DNA of 14,378 nucleotides, from positions 1-14,378 of the forward strand of contig DATMNI010000474.1 in assembly GCA_035570275.1 (NCBI GenBank). The letters are read 5' to 3'. The number at the start of each line of letters is the position of its first letter. Position 1 is the stretch's first letter. The notes beneath the pieces are model-generated. The model did not search any database, was not told the origin of the DNA, and was given only the letters and a program-made list of their open reading frames with translations. Made by a program: the position numbers and the translations under genes. This document shows positions 1 to 6,388 of the stretch, piece after piece. This DNA comes from DATMNI01 sp035570275. Its GTDB lineage: Bacteria > Acidobacteriota > Terriglobia > Bryobacterales > Bryobacteraceae.

Positions 1-592
1 CCTGCGTCCAGCTATCGTGAGGAGCCAGCACCTTCAACACATCCTCAAGACCGGGCAGGACACCGGAGTCATAAAACTGCCAGACCGGATAACGATATCC
101 GTGACGACCAGTTGCTATCGCGAGGAGTCTTCCAGCATGTCGCCGCTTATCCACCATCTGGCGCGAGACCCCCAAGCGCGCTGTTACTTGCGCCACGGTC
201 AACGCCCCTCCGTTCTCATTAATCAAGCGGCGAGTGGCCACTATTCCACGAATGAAGGCAGGTGCAAGCGGGTCTGCTTGTCGCAGATCATCAAGTAGCT
301 CCGGAGAAGACAAGGCACGCAAAAGAGCGACCAGATCAGTTGGTGCTTCCGTCGCGTTCGCGATTGCGCTTTCGGAAAGAGCAGTGAATCGGAGAACAGC
401 GTTTATGGCCCGCACCAGCAGAGCGCGCAGCAAAGGCGCCTCACTTTCGACGGTGAGGCGTACTTGCTCAAGCCACTCAGGAATCTCCGACGGTGCCTCA
501 ACAGATGTTGTAGGCGGGTCTCCCGATGTGCCTCCAGCCTTTTGCGGAAGTCGTCCAGATCGGAGGTCGATTCGCCCGCGTCGCAGTGCCAT
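1..592 (-). CDS. HTH antitoxin-like protein (RES/Xre-type partner), 3' end off window
   Basis: The minus strand reads open from an ATG at 592 to the left edge, giving at least 197 residues; the C-terminus lies outside the window. An in-frame stop lies upstream (TGA, ten codons before the ATG), and the preceding GGGAAA is only a weak ribosome site. Residues about 45-125 are helical and rich in Leu and Ala. Residues about 128-157 form a helix-turn-helix (LTVAQVTARLGVSRQ), followed by GYRYPVWQF and LPGLEDVL. From memory, this helix-turn-helix plus RYP-WQF arrangement is typical of small DNA-binding antitoxins encoded just before RES-domain toxins (Xre/MbcA/ParS-like). The toxin would then lie to the left, outside the window. 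The DNA-binding role is well supported by the motif; the antitoxin role is inference. Confidence 0.7.
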   Translation of the reverse strand, partial: MALRRGRIDLRSGRLPQKAGGTSGDPPTTSVEAPSEIPEWLEQVRLTVESEAPLLRALLVRAINAVLRFTALSESAIANATEAPTDLVALLRALSSPELLDDLRQADPLAPAFIRGIVATRRLINENGGALTVAQVTARLGVSRQMVDKRRHAGRLLAIATGRHGYRYPVWQFYDSGVLPGLEDVLKVLAPHDSWTQ

Positions 593-720
593 AGTTTCCC
601 AATTATCATAACGCCGTTTTCAAATGGAATCCGACAACCCGACAACCGAGTTGAGGCACCAAGAGGACAAGCGCGCCGGACGCCCATGAAGAACTGACGC
701 CCCCGCATACCCCGCCGCGC

Positions 721-726
721 TATACT
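721..726 (+). promoter_or_regulatory. Possible -10 box (TATACT) before the 755 gene
   Basis: TATACT lies about 28 bases before the ATG at 755, in the 162-bp divergent gap between two oppositely oriented genes (592 minus and 755 plus). The best -35-like hexamer, CTGACG at 694-699, is 21 bp away, which is longer than usual. The call therefore rests mainly on the -10 match and position. Nothing else recognisable is seen in 593-754. Confidence 0.25.
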
Positions 727-754
727 GGCCTGACTACCATCCAGGCATGCGGCC

Positions 755-3229
755 ATGACCAAACCGTCCTCGCGTTTTCTTCCGCTGCTGCTGCTGCTGT
801 TCGCCGGCAGCGGCTGCGCAGCCCTGATCTACGAGATTGTCTGGTACCAACTGCTGCAGCTTGCCGTCGGTTCCACTTCCGTCTCCATGGGTGTGCTGCT
901 GGCTACCTTCATGGGCGGCCTGTGCCTGGGGAGCCTCGGTCTGCCGCGGTACGTCTCCACCCGCCAACACCCGCTGCGGGTTTACGCATTCCTGGAAGTC
1001 GGCATCGGCGTGTTTGGCGTGCTGGTGCTGTGGGGGCTGCCCCTGATCCAGCGGGTCTACATCGCCGGCGCGGAGAGCGGCCTGCCGGGAATGCTGCTGC
1101 GCGGCCTGGTGGCGGCCGTCTGCATGCTGCCGCCGACGGTGCTGATGGGCGCGTCGCTGCCGGCCATCGTGCGGTGGATTCAATCGACGCCCGCCGGTGT
1201 CTCCTGGTGGGGATGGCTGTACGGCGGCAACACCGCCGGCGCGGTCTTCGGCTGTCTGCTGGCCGGCTTTTACCTGCTGCGCCTTCATAACACCGCCACC
1301 GCCACTTATGCGGCCACCGCCATCAACCTGGCGGTGGCTTTACTCAGCTTCTGGCTGGCCGCGCGAGTGCCGGCACAGCTCGGTGACGAATCGCCGGCGG
1401 CCGGCTTCACTGTGCAGACCCCGGCGTTGCCACCTGCATCACCCGCGGCATCACCCGCGGCAACCCAGGCGAGCCACTGGCCCGTCTACGTTACCATCGC
1501 CATCTCAGGCGCAACCGCCCTGGGCGCGGAGGTGATTTGGACGCGCCTGATGGGCATGCTGCTGGGCTCCACGGTCTACGTATTCTCCATTATCCTGGCG
1601 GTCTTCCTGATCGGGCTGGCGCTCGGCACTACGGCCGGCTCCTGGCTGCTGCCCAGCGTGCGTCCACGGCTGGCGCTCGGATGGTGCCAGATTTTGCTCA
1701 CCCTGGGATTTGCCTGGACGGCGTACATGATCGCTGATTCCCTGCCCTACTGGCCCATCAACCCGCTGCTCACCATCAGCCCCTGGCACACGTTTCAATT
1801 GGACCTGGTGCGCTGCCTCTGGGCCATCCTGCCGCCCACGCTGTTGTGGGGCGCAAGTTTCCCGCTGGCCTGCGCGGCCATCGCCTCGGGTGGCAACCGG
1901 GATTCTGCCAACCAGGATTCTGCCAATCAGGATTCGGGGCGCGTGGTGGGCGGCGTATACGCGGCCAACACCTTCGGAGCCATCGTGGGCGCATTGGCGG
2001 TGAGCCTGGTGCTGGTGCCGTGGATCGGCACGCAGGATTCCCAGCGCGTGTTGCTGGCCCTTACCGCGGCCAGCGCGCTATTTATGCTGGTGCCGTATGT
2101 GGTGGAATACCGATCGACCGCGGTGGCGGCGTTGGCGGCTGTCTCCATGCTGGGCGCCGGTCTGCTGGTGCGCGGCGTGGACGCAATTCCCGGCCAGGTG
2201 ATCGCCTACGGCCGCCGGATCGCCATTTCCGCCGGCAATTCCAAGATCCTGTACACGGCAGAGGGGATCAATTCCTCCGTGGCCATTTCGCAGTGGAACG
2301 ATGGCGCCTTCGAGGTGGACGTGAATGGCCATGTGGAGGCCACCACCGAACCCTACGATATGAAGCTGCAGCGCATGGTGGGCCATCTGCCGGGGCTGAT
2401 CCATCCCAACCCGAAATCGGTGCTGGGCATCGGATTCGGCGCCGGCGTATCGGCCGGGACATTTACCACCTATCCCGGAATCCGGAAGATCACGGTCTGC
2501 GAAATCGAGCCGATCATTCCGCCCACCTCCACCCGGTATTTCGCCACGCAGGATTACGACGTTCTGCATAATCCCCGAACCCACATCGTCTTCGACGACG
2601 CCCGCCACTTCATGCTGACCACGAAGGAGACGTTCGATATCATCGCCTCAGACCCGCTGGACGTCTTTGTCAAAGGCACCGCCGCGCTGTACACCAAGGA
2701 GTACTTCGAAGCCGTGAAGCGGCACCTGAACTCCGGCGGCCTGTTCAGCCTGTACGTGCCTTTGTACGAAAGCGACGAGCGGACGGTGAAGAGCGAACTG
2801 GCAACGTTTATGGCGGCCTTCCCGAACGGAACGGTTTGGGCCAACACCGTAAACGGCGCGGGATACGATCTGGTGTTTCTTGGCCAGGCTGACGCTCTCA
2901 CCATCAACCTGGACGAATTGCAGGAGCGGTTGAACCGTCCCGACTACGCGCCGGTGGCGCAGTCGCTGCACGAAATCGGCATCAACTCGCCGGAGGATTT
3001 GTTCTCGACCTATGCCGGCCAGAAGTCCGACCTGGGTGCATGGTATGCAGGCGTGGAACTCAACCTGGACCGCGATCTGCGGTTGCAATTCATGGGCGGC
3101 TGGGGCATCAACTCGCGTCTGGAGGACGTGATCTACCGGCAGATGCTGCGATACCGCCGGGCGCCCGGAAACCTGTTCACCGGATCGCCGCAGCGCGTGC
3201 AGACGCTGCTGTACTCGTTGGGCCAGTGA
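755..3229 (+). CDS. Membrane-anchored spermidine synthase-like fusion protein
   Basis: This 824-residue protein has an N-terminal half of about 12-13 hydrophobic membrane segments and a cytosolic C-terminal domain (about 490-780) of the spermidine-synthase/methyltransferase fold. Visible motifs are the glycine-rich nucleotide loop G558-I-G-F-G-A-G, the acidic E583/E585 after strand 2, D614/D615, and D633-P-L followed by ALYTKEYF, a typical spermidine-synthase segment. Family knowledge: such MFS-like/SpeE-like fusions are common in bacteria, but few have proven aminopropyltransferase activity, so the substrate is not assigned. The start ATG at 755 gives a clean membrane N-terminus but has a poor ribosome site. 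Two short in-frame tandem repeats lie between membrane segments. The stop overlaps the start of the next gene, indicating co-translation with a homoserine-dehydrogenase-like enzyme. Confidence 0.85.
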   Translation: MTKPSSRFLPLLLLLFAGSGCAALIYEIVWYQLLQLAVGSTSVSMGVLLATFMGGLCLGSLGLPRYVSTRQHPLRVYAFLEVGIGVFGVLVLWGLPLIQRVYIAGAESGLPGMLLRGLVAAVCMLPPTVLMGASLPAIVRWIQSTPAGVSWWGWLYGGNTAGAVFGCLLAGFYLLRLHNTATATYAATAINLAVALLSFWLAARVPAQLGDESPAAGFTVQTPALPPASPAASPAATQASHWPVYVTIAISGATALGAEVIWTRLMGMLLGSTVYVFSIILAVFLIGLALGTTAGSWLLPSVRPRLALGWCQILLTLGFAWTAYMIADSLPYWPINPLLTISPWHTFQLDLVRCLWAILPPTLLWGASFPLACAAIASGGNRDSANQDSANQDSGRVVGGVYAANTFGAIVGALAVSLVLVPWIGTQDSQRVLLALTAASALFMLVPYVVEYRSTAVAALAAVSMLGAGLLVRGVDAIPGQVIAYGRRIAISAGNSKILYTAEGINSSVAISQWNDGAFEVDVNGHVEATTEPYDMKLQRMVGHLPGLIHPNPKSVLGIGFGAGVSAGTFTTYPGIRKITVCEIEPIIPPTSTRYFATQDYDVLHNPRTHIVFDDARHFMLTTKETFDIIASDPLDVFVKGTAALYTKEYFEAVKRHLNSGGLFSLYVPLYESDERTVKSELATFMAAFPNGTVWANTVNGAGYDLVFLGQADALTINLDELQERLNRPDYAPVAQSLHEIGINSPEDLFSTYAGQKSDLGAWYAGVELNLDRDLRLQFMGGWGINSRLEDVIYRQMLRYRRAPGNLFTGSPQRVQTLLYSLGQ
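1436..1459 (+). repeat. 12-bp perfect tandem repeat, coding (Ala-Ser-Pro-Ala x2)
   Basis: GCATCACCCGCG occurs twice in direct succession, in frame, encoding ASPA-ASPA at residues 228-235 of the membrane/spermidine-synthase-like protein. It sits in a Pro/Ala-rich stretch between membrane segments, where length change should be tolerated. Confidence 0.9.
1895..1939 (+). repeat. 15-bp tandem repeat, three imperfect copies, coding
   Basis: Three 15-bp units (1895-1909, 1910-1924, 1925-1939) encode NRDSA, NQDSA and NQDSG from residue 381 of the membrane protein. They make a polar loop before the next hydrophobic segment. The units differ by a few substitutions, so the expansion is not brand new. 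Confidence 0.9.
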
Positions 3230-4239
3230 AGCTCGCACTCATCGGTTACGGCAACGTTGGCCGGGCGCTGGCCCGCCTGCTCCGGCAGAAGCGCCGCCCG
3301 TTTCCGTTCACCATCACCGGCATCCACACACTGCGCCACGGCACGGCAATCGACCCGGCGGGCCTCCCAGTGGAACCACAGTTTGGGCCTGGCGCGGCTT
3401 CCATCGAAGAGTTCCTAAACGCCGCGCGCGCCGAAATCGCGGTCGAACTGACCACGCTGAACCCGTCCACGGGCGAGCCGGCCATCAGCCACATTCGCGC
3501 GGCATTCGCCCGCGGCATGCACGTGGCCACCGCCAACAAAGGCCCGCTGGCGCACGCCTATGCCGATTTGCGCGACGAAGCCGCCCGCGCCGGCCTGGGT
3601 TTCCGTTTCGAATCGGCAGTGATGGATGGCGCGCCCGTCTTCAACCTCTGGCGCCACACCATGCCCGGCGTGAAGGTGCTGGGCTTCACCGGCGCGCTGA
3701 ACTCGACATCTAAGGTGGTGATCGAAACCATGGAGGGCGGCGGCTCTTTTGACGAGGGTCTGGCCGACGCCCGCAAAATGGGTATCACCGAAGCCGATGG
3801 CGCATTCGATGTGGAAGGCTGGGATTCGGCCGCGAAGACGGCCGCGCTGGCCAACGTCCTGATGGATGCCCGCGCCACTCCGCAACAGGTTTCCACGCGC
3901 GGCATCACGCGGCTGACGCCCGAGCGCATGCAGGAGATGGTGCGCGGAGGCAAGACCGTCCGGCTGATCAGCCGCGGCCGCCGCACGGCATCGGGCCTTT
4001 CGCTGCGGGTTCGCGCCGAAGTGCTGGACCGCTGCGACGTGCTGGCCTGCACGCCCGGAACATCGAACCTGATTCTGTTCCATACGGACCTGATGGGGAC
4101 GTTTGGAACGGTTTCGATCAATCCGGGAGTGGAGCAGACGGCCTATGGGGTGTTCAGCGATCTGGTGGAGTTAAGCCGAGGCGTCGATGGTGCGAACGTC
4201 GTACGCGGTAATGGCGTCGTCGGCCGTCATGAGAGTTAG
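3226..4239 (+). CDS. Homoserine dehydrogenase-like enzyme
   Basis: Starting at the GTG at 3226, which overlaps the previous stop as GTGA, the product is 337 residues. It opens directly with an NAD(P)-binding fingerprint, G7-Y-G-N-V-G12. The open frame extends further upstream inside the previous gene, but the fingerprint position fixes this start. K105 in TANKGPLA and the D200-x3-K204 pair in VEGWDSAAK match the catalytic region of homoserine dehydrogenases, which reduce aspartate semialdehyde to homoserine for Thr/Met synthesis. There is no ACT regulatory domain. The natural C-terminus is probably near VELSR (codons ending about 4179). The remaining roughly 20 residues (VDGANVV onward) are antisense to the vapC gene and look like read-through after loss of the original stop. 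The exact substrate is uncertain. Confidence 0.8.
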   Translation: MKLALIGYGNVGRALARLLRQKRRPFPFTITGIHTLRHGTAIDPAGLPVEPQFGPGAASIEEFLNAARAEIAVELTTLNPSTGEPAISHIRAAFARGMHVATANKGPLAHAYADLRDEAARAGLGFRFESAVMDGAPVFNLWRHTMPGVKVLGFTGALNSTSKVVIETMEGGGSFDEGLADARKMGITEADGAFDVEGWDSAAKTAALANVLMDARATPQQVSTRGITRLTPERMQEMVRGGKTVRLISRGRRTASGLSLRVRAEVLDRCDVLACTPGTSNLILFHTDLMGTFGTVSINPGVEQTAYGVFSDLVELSRGVDGANVVRGNGVVGRHES

Positions 4240-4566
4240 GTCCTCGCATTGAGCCTGGGCGATCAGCATGCGGTCGAAGGGGTCGGCATGGTGCAGCGGC
4301 AAGTCCCGAACGGCAAGGGCGTGTTCGAAGTTGATCGGCAAAGGCCGAAAGCCGCTCGCAACCAGATCGGGAAGGCATTTTCCCAGCGGTTCCTTGAGTT
4401 TCAGCCGCCCCAGTGCGGACTTGACTGAAATCTCCCATACAGAAGCTGAGCTGATGAAGAGCCGCGCGCCCGGCCGGAGAATGGCAACGCGCGCCCGCCT
4501 ACCAAGTTTATCGCTGTCCAGCAGCCACCAGATCAGAACGTGTGTATCCAACAGCAGGTTGATCAC
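4171..4566 (-). CDS. vapC: VapC-family PIN-domain toxin
   Basis: This 131-residue PIN-domain ribonuclease begins with a GTG at 4566 (MINLLLDTHVLIWWLL). The acidic residues expected for the metal site are all present: D7, E45 in VWEIS, D95/D98 in HADPFDRML, and D116/D117 in TADDAI. Family members cleave RNA (often tRNA or rRNA) and are neutralised by a cognate antitoxin, here the Phd/YefM-like gene just upstream. Only nine bases separate the antitoxin stop from this start, and those bases lie inside a 13-bp tandem duplication. The last 69 bases overlap the 3' end of the oppositely oriented homoserine-dehydrogenase-like gene. The active site and full length suggest a functional toxin. Confidence 0.9.
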   Translation of the reverse strand: MINLLLDTHVLIWWLLDSDKLGRRARVAILRPGARLFISSASVWEISVKSALGRLKLKEPLGKCLPDLVASGFRPLPINFEHALAVRDLPLHHADPFDRMLIAQAQCEDLTLMTADDAITAYDVRTIDASA

Positions 4567-4582
4567 TCAGTTTGATCACTCA
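4557..4582. repeat. 13-bp tandem duplication at the antitoxin/toxin junction
   Basis: Two copies (4557-4569 and 4570-4582) match at 12 of 13 positions. On the minus strand each carries GAGTGATCAA. In the first copy read on that strand this sequence holds the antitoxin stop, and in the second it holds the toxin GTG start. A single copy would have made a GTGA stop/start overlap. Confidence 0.9.
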
Positions 4583-4812
4583 ATGCCGAAGCCCCGGAGA
4601 ATTTCCGGTGGTAGTGGTGCGTCAAAATCCCCGCCGACCTGGATTTTGCCTTTCAGCATCCCAAGGGTCTTGCGAACGGTCTTTTTTTCCAGCGGCGCCA
4701 GCCGGGCCATCGGTTGTCCGGCCTTGGCGATGATGATCTCCTCGCCGGCGGCAGCTTCCTGCACCAGAGTGGAAAAGTGCGTCTTGGCAGCGTGGATGTT
4801 GATCGTCTTCAT
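4576..4812 (-). CDS. Phd/YefM-family antitoxin
   Basis: This 78-residue protein starts at the ATG at 4812 with MKTINIHAAKTHFSTLVQEA, the classic Phd/YefM N-terminal DNA-binding and dimerisation segment. EEIIIAKAGQPMARLAP completes the domain by about residue 45. The C-terminal tail ending DAPLPPEILRGF is the kind that wraps a PIN toxin; in my experience D-x-PLP-x-E is characteristic of antitoxins paired with this VapC class. The frame stays open upstream, but the family N-terminus fixes the start here. A perfect 5-bp inverted repeat sits immediately before the ATG and may be the autoregulatory operator. It follows the VbhA-like gene by 16 bases and precedes vapC, so the three genes probably form one operon. 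Confidence 0.9.
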   Translation of the reverse strand: MKTINIHAAKTHFSTLVQEAAAGEEIIIAKAGQPMARLAPLEKKTVRKTLGMLKGKIQVGGDFDAPLPPEILRGFGIE

Positions 4813-4815
4813 ATG

Positions 4816-4829
4816 GACTAAGTCTAGTC
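4816..4829. promoter_or_regulatory. Inverted repeat upstream of antitoxin start (possible operator)
   Basis: GACTA-AGTC-TAGTC is a perfect 5-bp inverted repeat with a four-base spacer, located three bases before the Phd-like antitoxin ATG (4812) and touching the stop codon of the VbhA-like gene. Phd/YefM antitoxins bind palindromes near their own start to repress the operon. Position and symmetry fit; binding is inference. Confidence 0.35.
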
Positions 4830-5158
4830 TACCATAGACACAACAATGGTGCGGCCACCTCCGAGTTGCCTCCGGTGTCGAACCCGCCTGGCGCTCGCGA
4901 GTGAATCGACTCATCGATTCGGCGCGCTGTGGCTTCCGCCTTTCCCGGATACAGGTAGGGTCCATACTCCCGGTCACGCAGCGCCTCGATCTCCGCTCCG
5001 GTCTCTTGCAGCGTAAGCTCACCATCCACGTAACGCCGATAGACAGACTGCGCTTCGTCCGGTTCGGGCCCTTCCGGACGGACCGAAGCCAGGGCTTGCC
5101 GCACCGCGTCGAGGCGTTTGGTACGTTCGGGCAAGGTTATCTTGACAGTCGGCGGCAT
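4829..5158 (-). CDS. VbhA-like Fic-antitoxin domain protein, no Fic partner seen
   Basis: This 109-residue protein starts at the ATG at 5158. AAAGGAG nine bases upstream supports this start over longer versions of the frame. Residues about 17-50 align by eye with VbhA, the antitoxin of the Fic AMP-transferase VbhT: ALAS-x-R-x-EG-x-EPD, then YVDGELTLQE. S25-VRP-E29-G30 fits the Fic-inhibitory pattern (S/T)xxxE(G/N), with an unusual Pro28 in the expected helix. Antitoxins of this kind that I recall end soon after DREYGP (residues 62-67). The remaining roughly 40 residues look like non-native read-through. No Fic signature (HPFxxGNGR) occurs in the window; a Phd-VapC pair follows instead. It is probably a remnant of a Fic module or a repurposed regulator. 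Confidence 0.75.
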   Translation of the reverse strand: MPPTVKITLPERTKRLDAVRQALASVRPEGPEPDEAQSVYRRYVDGELTLQETGAEIEALRDREYGPYLYPGKAEATARRIDESIHSRAPGGFDTGGNSEVAAPLLCLW

Positions 5159-5253
5159 AAGGGCGACTCCTTTGAGGTCACCATTAGCTCGCTGGGAACC
5201 AGGCTCAGTATCGCTACGAACCGAGCAAATTCGATCACAAGGAACCGCCTCAA
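5137..5253 (-). CDS. Possible 38-residue hydrophobic leader peptide
   Basis: An open frame starting at a TTG (5253) lies just after a strong ribosome-binding sequence, AAAGGAGGT (about 5256-5264 on the minus strand), with a short spacer. The predicted peptide begins MRRFLVIEFARFVAILSLV, with a basic N-terminus followed by a hydrophobic stretch, and ends in basic residues. Its stop overlaps the first codons of the VbhA-like gene by 22 bases, which would allow translational coupling. I recognise no family. The good ribosome site is the only real evidence, and the TTG start is weak. Confidence 0.2.
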   Translation of the reverse strand: MRRFLVIEFARFVAILSLVPSELMVTSKESPLCRRLSR

Positions 5254-5340
5254 ACACCTCCTTTGGGCTCCAGCCGATCAGAAACTGTGATGTGGACTGG
5301 CCGCGTGGAACGCGCTAAAAAGGATGTTGGTCCTTACATC

Positions 5341-6366
5341 ATGAGTAGCTCTCCTCCGGAAATTGGGGTCGATCCCCGGTTGGTTCCCAAACGGAAGCTC
5401 TACACCGGCGCGACGATGCCGGCCATCGGCTTGGGGACATTCGGATCGGACCAGGTGACTGCCGATGAGATTGCCGCAGCGGTGAAAGATGCGGCGGCGC
5501 TGGGGTACCGGCACTTTGACTGCGCCTCGGTTTATGGCAACGAAGACTGCATCGGATTCGCCCTGCGGGAAGTGGTCCAGTCCGGGATTCCGCGGGAGGA
5601 ATTATGGGTTACCTCGAAACTCTGGAACGATCAGCACGGCCCAAGCGACGTAATCCCCGCGTGCCGGAAATCGCTGGCCGATCTGCAACTTGAATACCTG
5701 GACATGTACCTGGTCCACTGGCCGTTCCCGAACTTCCATCCGCCGCATTGCGATGTTTCCTCGCGCAGCCCGGATGCCCGGCCGTATATCCACACCCAGT
5801 TCATGAAGACCTGGGGCCAGTTGGAGAAACTGGTGGACCTGGGCCTGACGCGGCACATCGGCACCTCCAACGTCACCATTCCCAAGCTCAAGCTGATTCT
5901 GCGCGATGCGCGCACCAGGCCGGCGGTGAATGAGATGGAACTGCATCCGCATTTCCAGCAGCCGGAGCTTTTTGAATTCGTGCGCGCCCAAGGCATCGAA
6001 CCGGTCGGCTATAGCCCGATCGGCTCGCCGGGGCGACCGGAGCGCGACCGCACGCCGGAAGACACGGTGGATATCGAGGACCCCGTGATCGTAGGGATCG
6101 CGAAGCGGTTGGGCGTGCACCCCGCCGCGGTTTGCATCCAATGGGCGGTGCAGCGCGGGCAGACGCCGATTCCGTTTTCCACCAAACGGCGTAACTACCT
6201 GGCCAATCTTCGGGCCGTCGTGAGCGAGCCGTTGACGGATGACGATATGAAGGCGATTGCGGGCATCGACAAGAATTGCCGTTTGATCAAGGGCCAGGTT
6301 TTCTTATGGAAGGCCGATCAGACGTGGGAAGAGCTGTGGGACCTGAATGGAGAAATCGCCAAATGA
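5341..6366 (+). CDS. Aldo/keto reductase
   Basis: From the ATG at 5341 the product has 341 residues and is an NADPH-dependent aldo/keto reductase of TIM-barrel fold. The catalytic tetrad is complete: D60 and Y65 (FDCASVYGNE), K93 (TSKLW) and H126 (LVHWP). IPFSTKRRNYLANL near the C-terminus is the cofactor-phosphate region. Such enzymes reduce aldehydes and sugar aldehydes; the substrate cannot be read here. The frame remains open to 5263, but the upstream residues are not family-like, so 5341 is preferred. The only Shine-Dalgarno-like AGGA (5321-5324) is 16 bases away and lies in a small hairpin with TCCTT. The gene runs directly into a zinc alcohol dehydrogenase, suggesting a two-step carbonyl/alcohol interconversion. 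Confidence 0.88.
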   Translation: MSSSPPEIGVDPRLVPKRKLYTGATMPAIGLGTFGSDQVTADEIAAAVKDAAALGYRHFDCASVYGNEDCIGFALREVVQSGIPREELWVTSKLWNDQHGPSDVIPACRKSLADLQLEYLDMYLVHWPFPNFHPPHCDVSSRSPDARPYIHTQFMKTWGQLEKLVDLGLTRHIGTSNVTIPKLKLILRDARTRPAVNEMELHPHFQQPELFEFVRAQGIEPVGYSPIGSPGRPERDRTPEDTVDIEDPVIVGIAKRLGVHPAAVCIQWAVQRGQTPIPFSTKRRNYLANLRAVVSEPLTDDDMKAIAGIDKNCRLIKGQVFLWKADQTWEELWDLNGEIAK

Positions 6367-6388
6367 TCGGAGAAACCGCAAAATGATG
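6349..6388 (+). repeat. Imperfect 20-bp tandem duplication at a gene junction
   Basis: Copies at 6349-6368 and 6369-6388 match at 17 of 20 positions. Each contains AAATGAT. In the first copy this provides the stop of the aldo/keto reductase; in the second it provides the start of the alcohol dehydrogenase together with a GGAG ribosome site. A single copy would have formed an ATGA stop/start overlap. Confidence 0.88.

Noticed and set aside
403..612. Alternative frame beginning MIIGKLWHCDAGE over the 5' part of the first gene
   Set aside because: It ends early without family motifs, while the frame from 592 runs on into a clear helix-turn-helix; a frameshift at the N-terminus cannot be fully excluded.
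4860..4900. tRNA T-arm-like GGGTTCGA on the minus strand near the end of the VbhA-like gene
   Set aside because: No acceptor stem, anticodon arm or full cloverleaf around it.
5241..5257. GTG at 5257 as start of a longer 142-residue VbhA-like protein
   Set aside because: The GTG lies inside the ribosome-site-like sequence itself and the extra residues are not family-like; the ATG at 5158 has its own AAAGGAG at good spacing.
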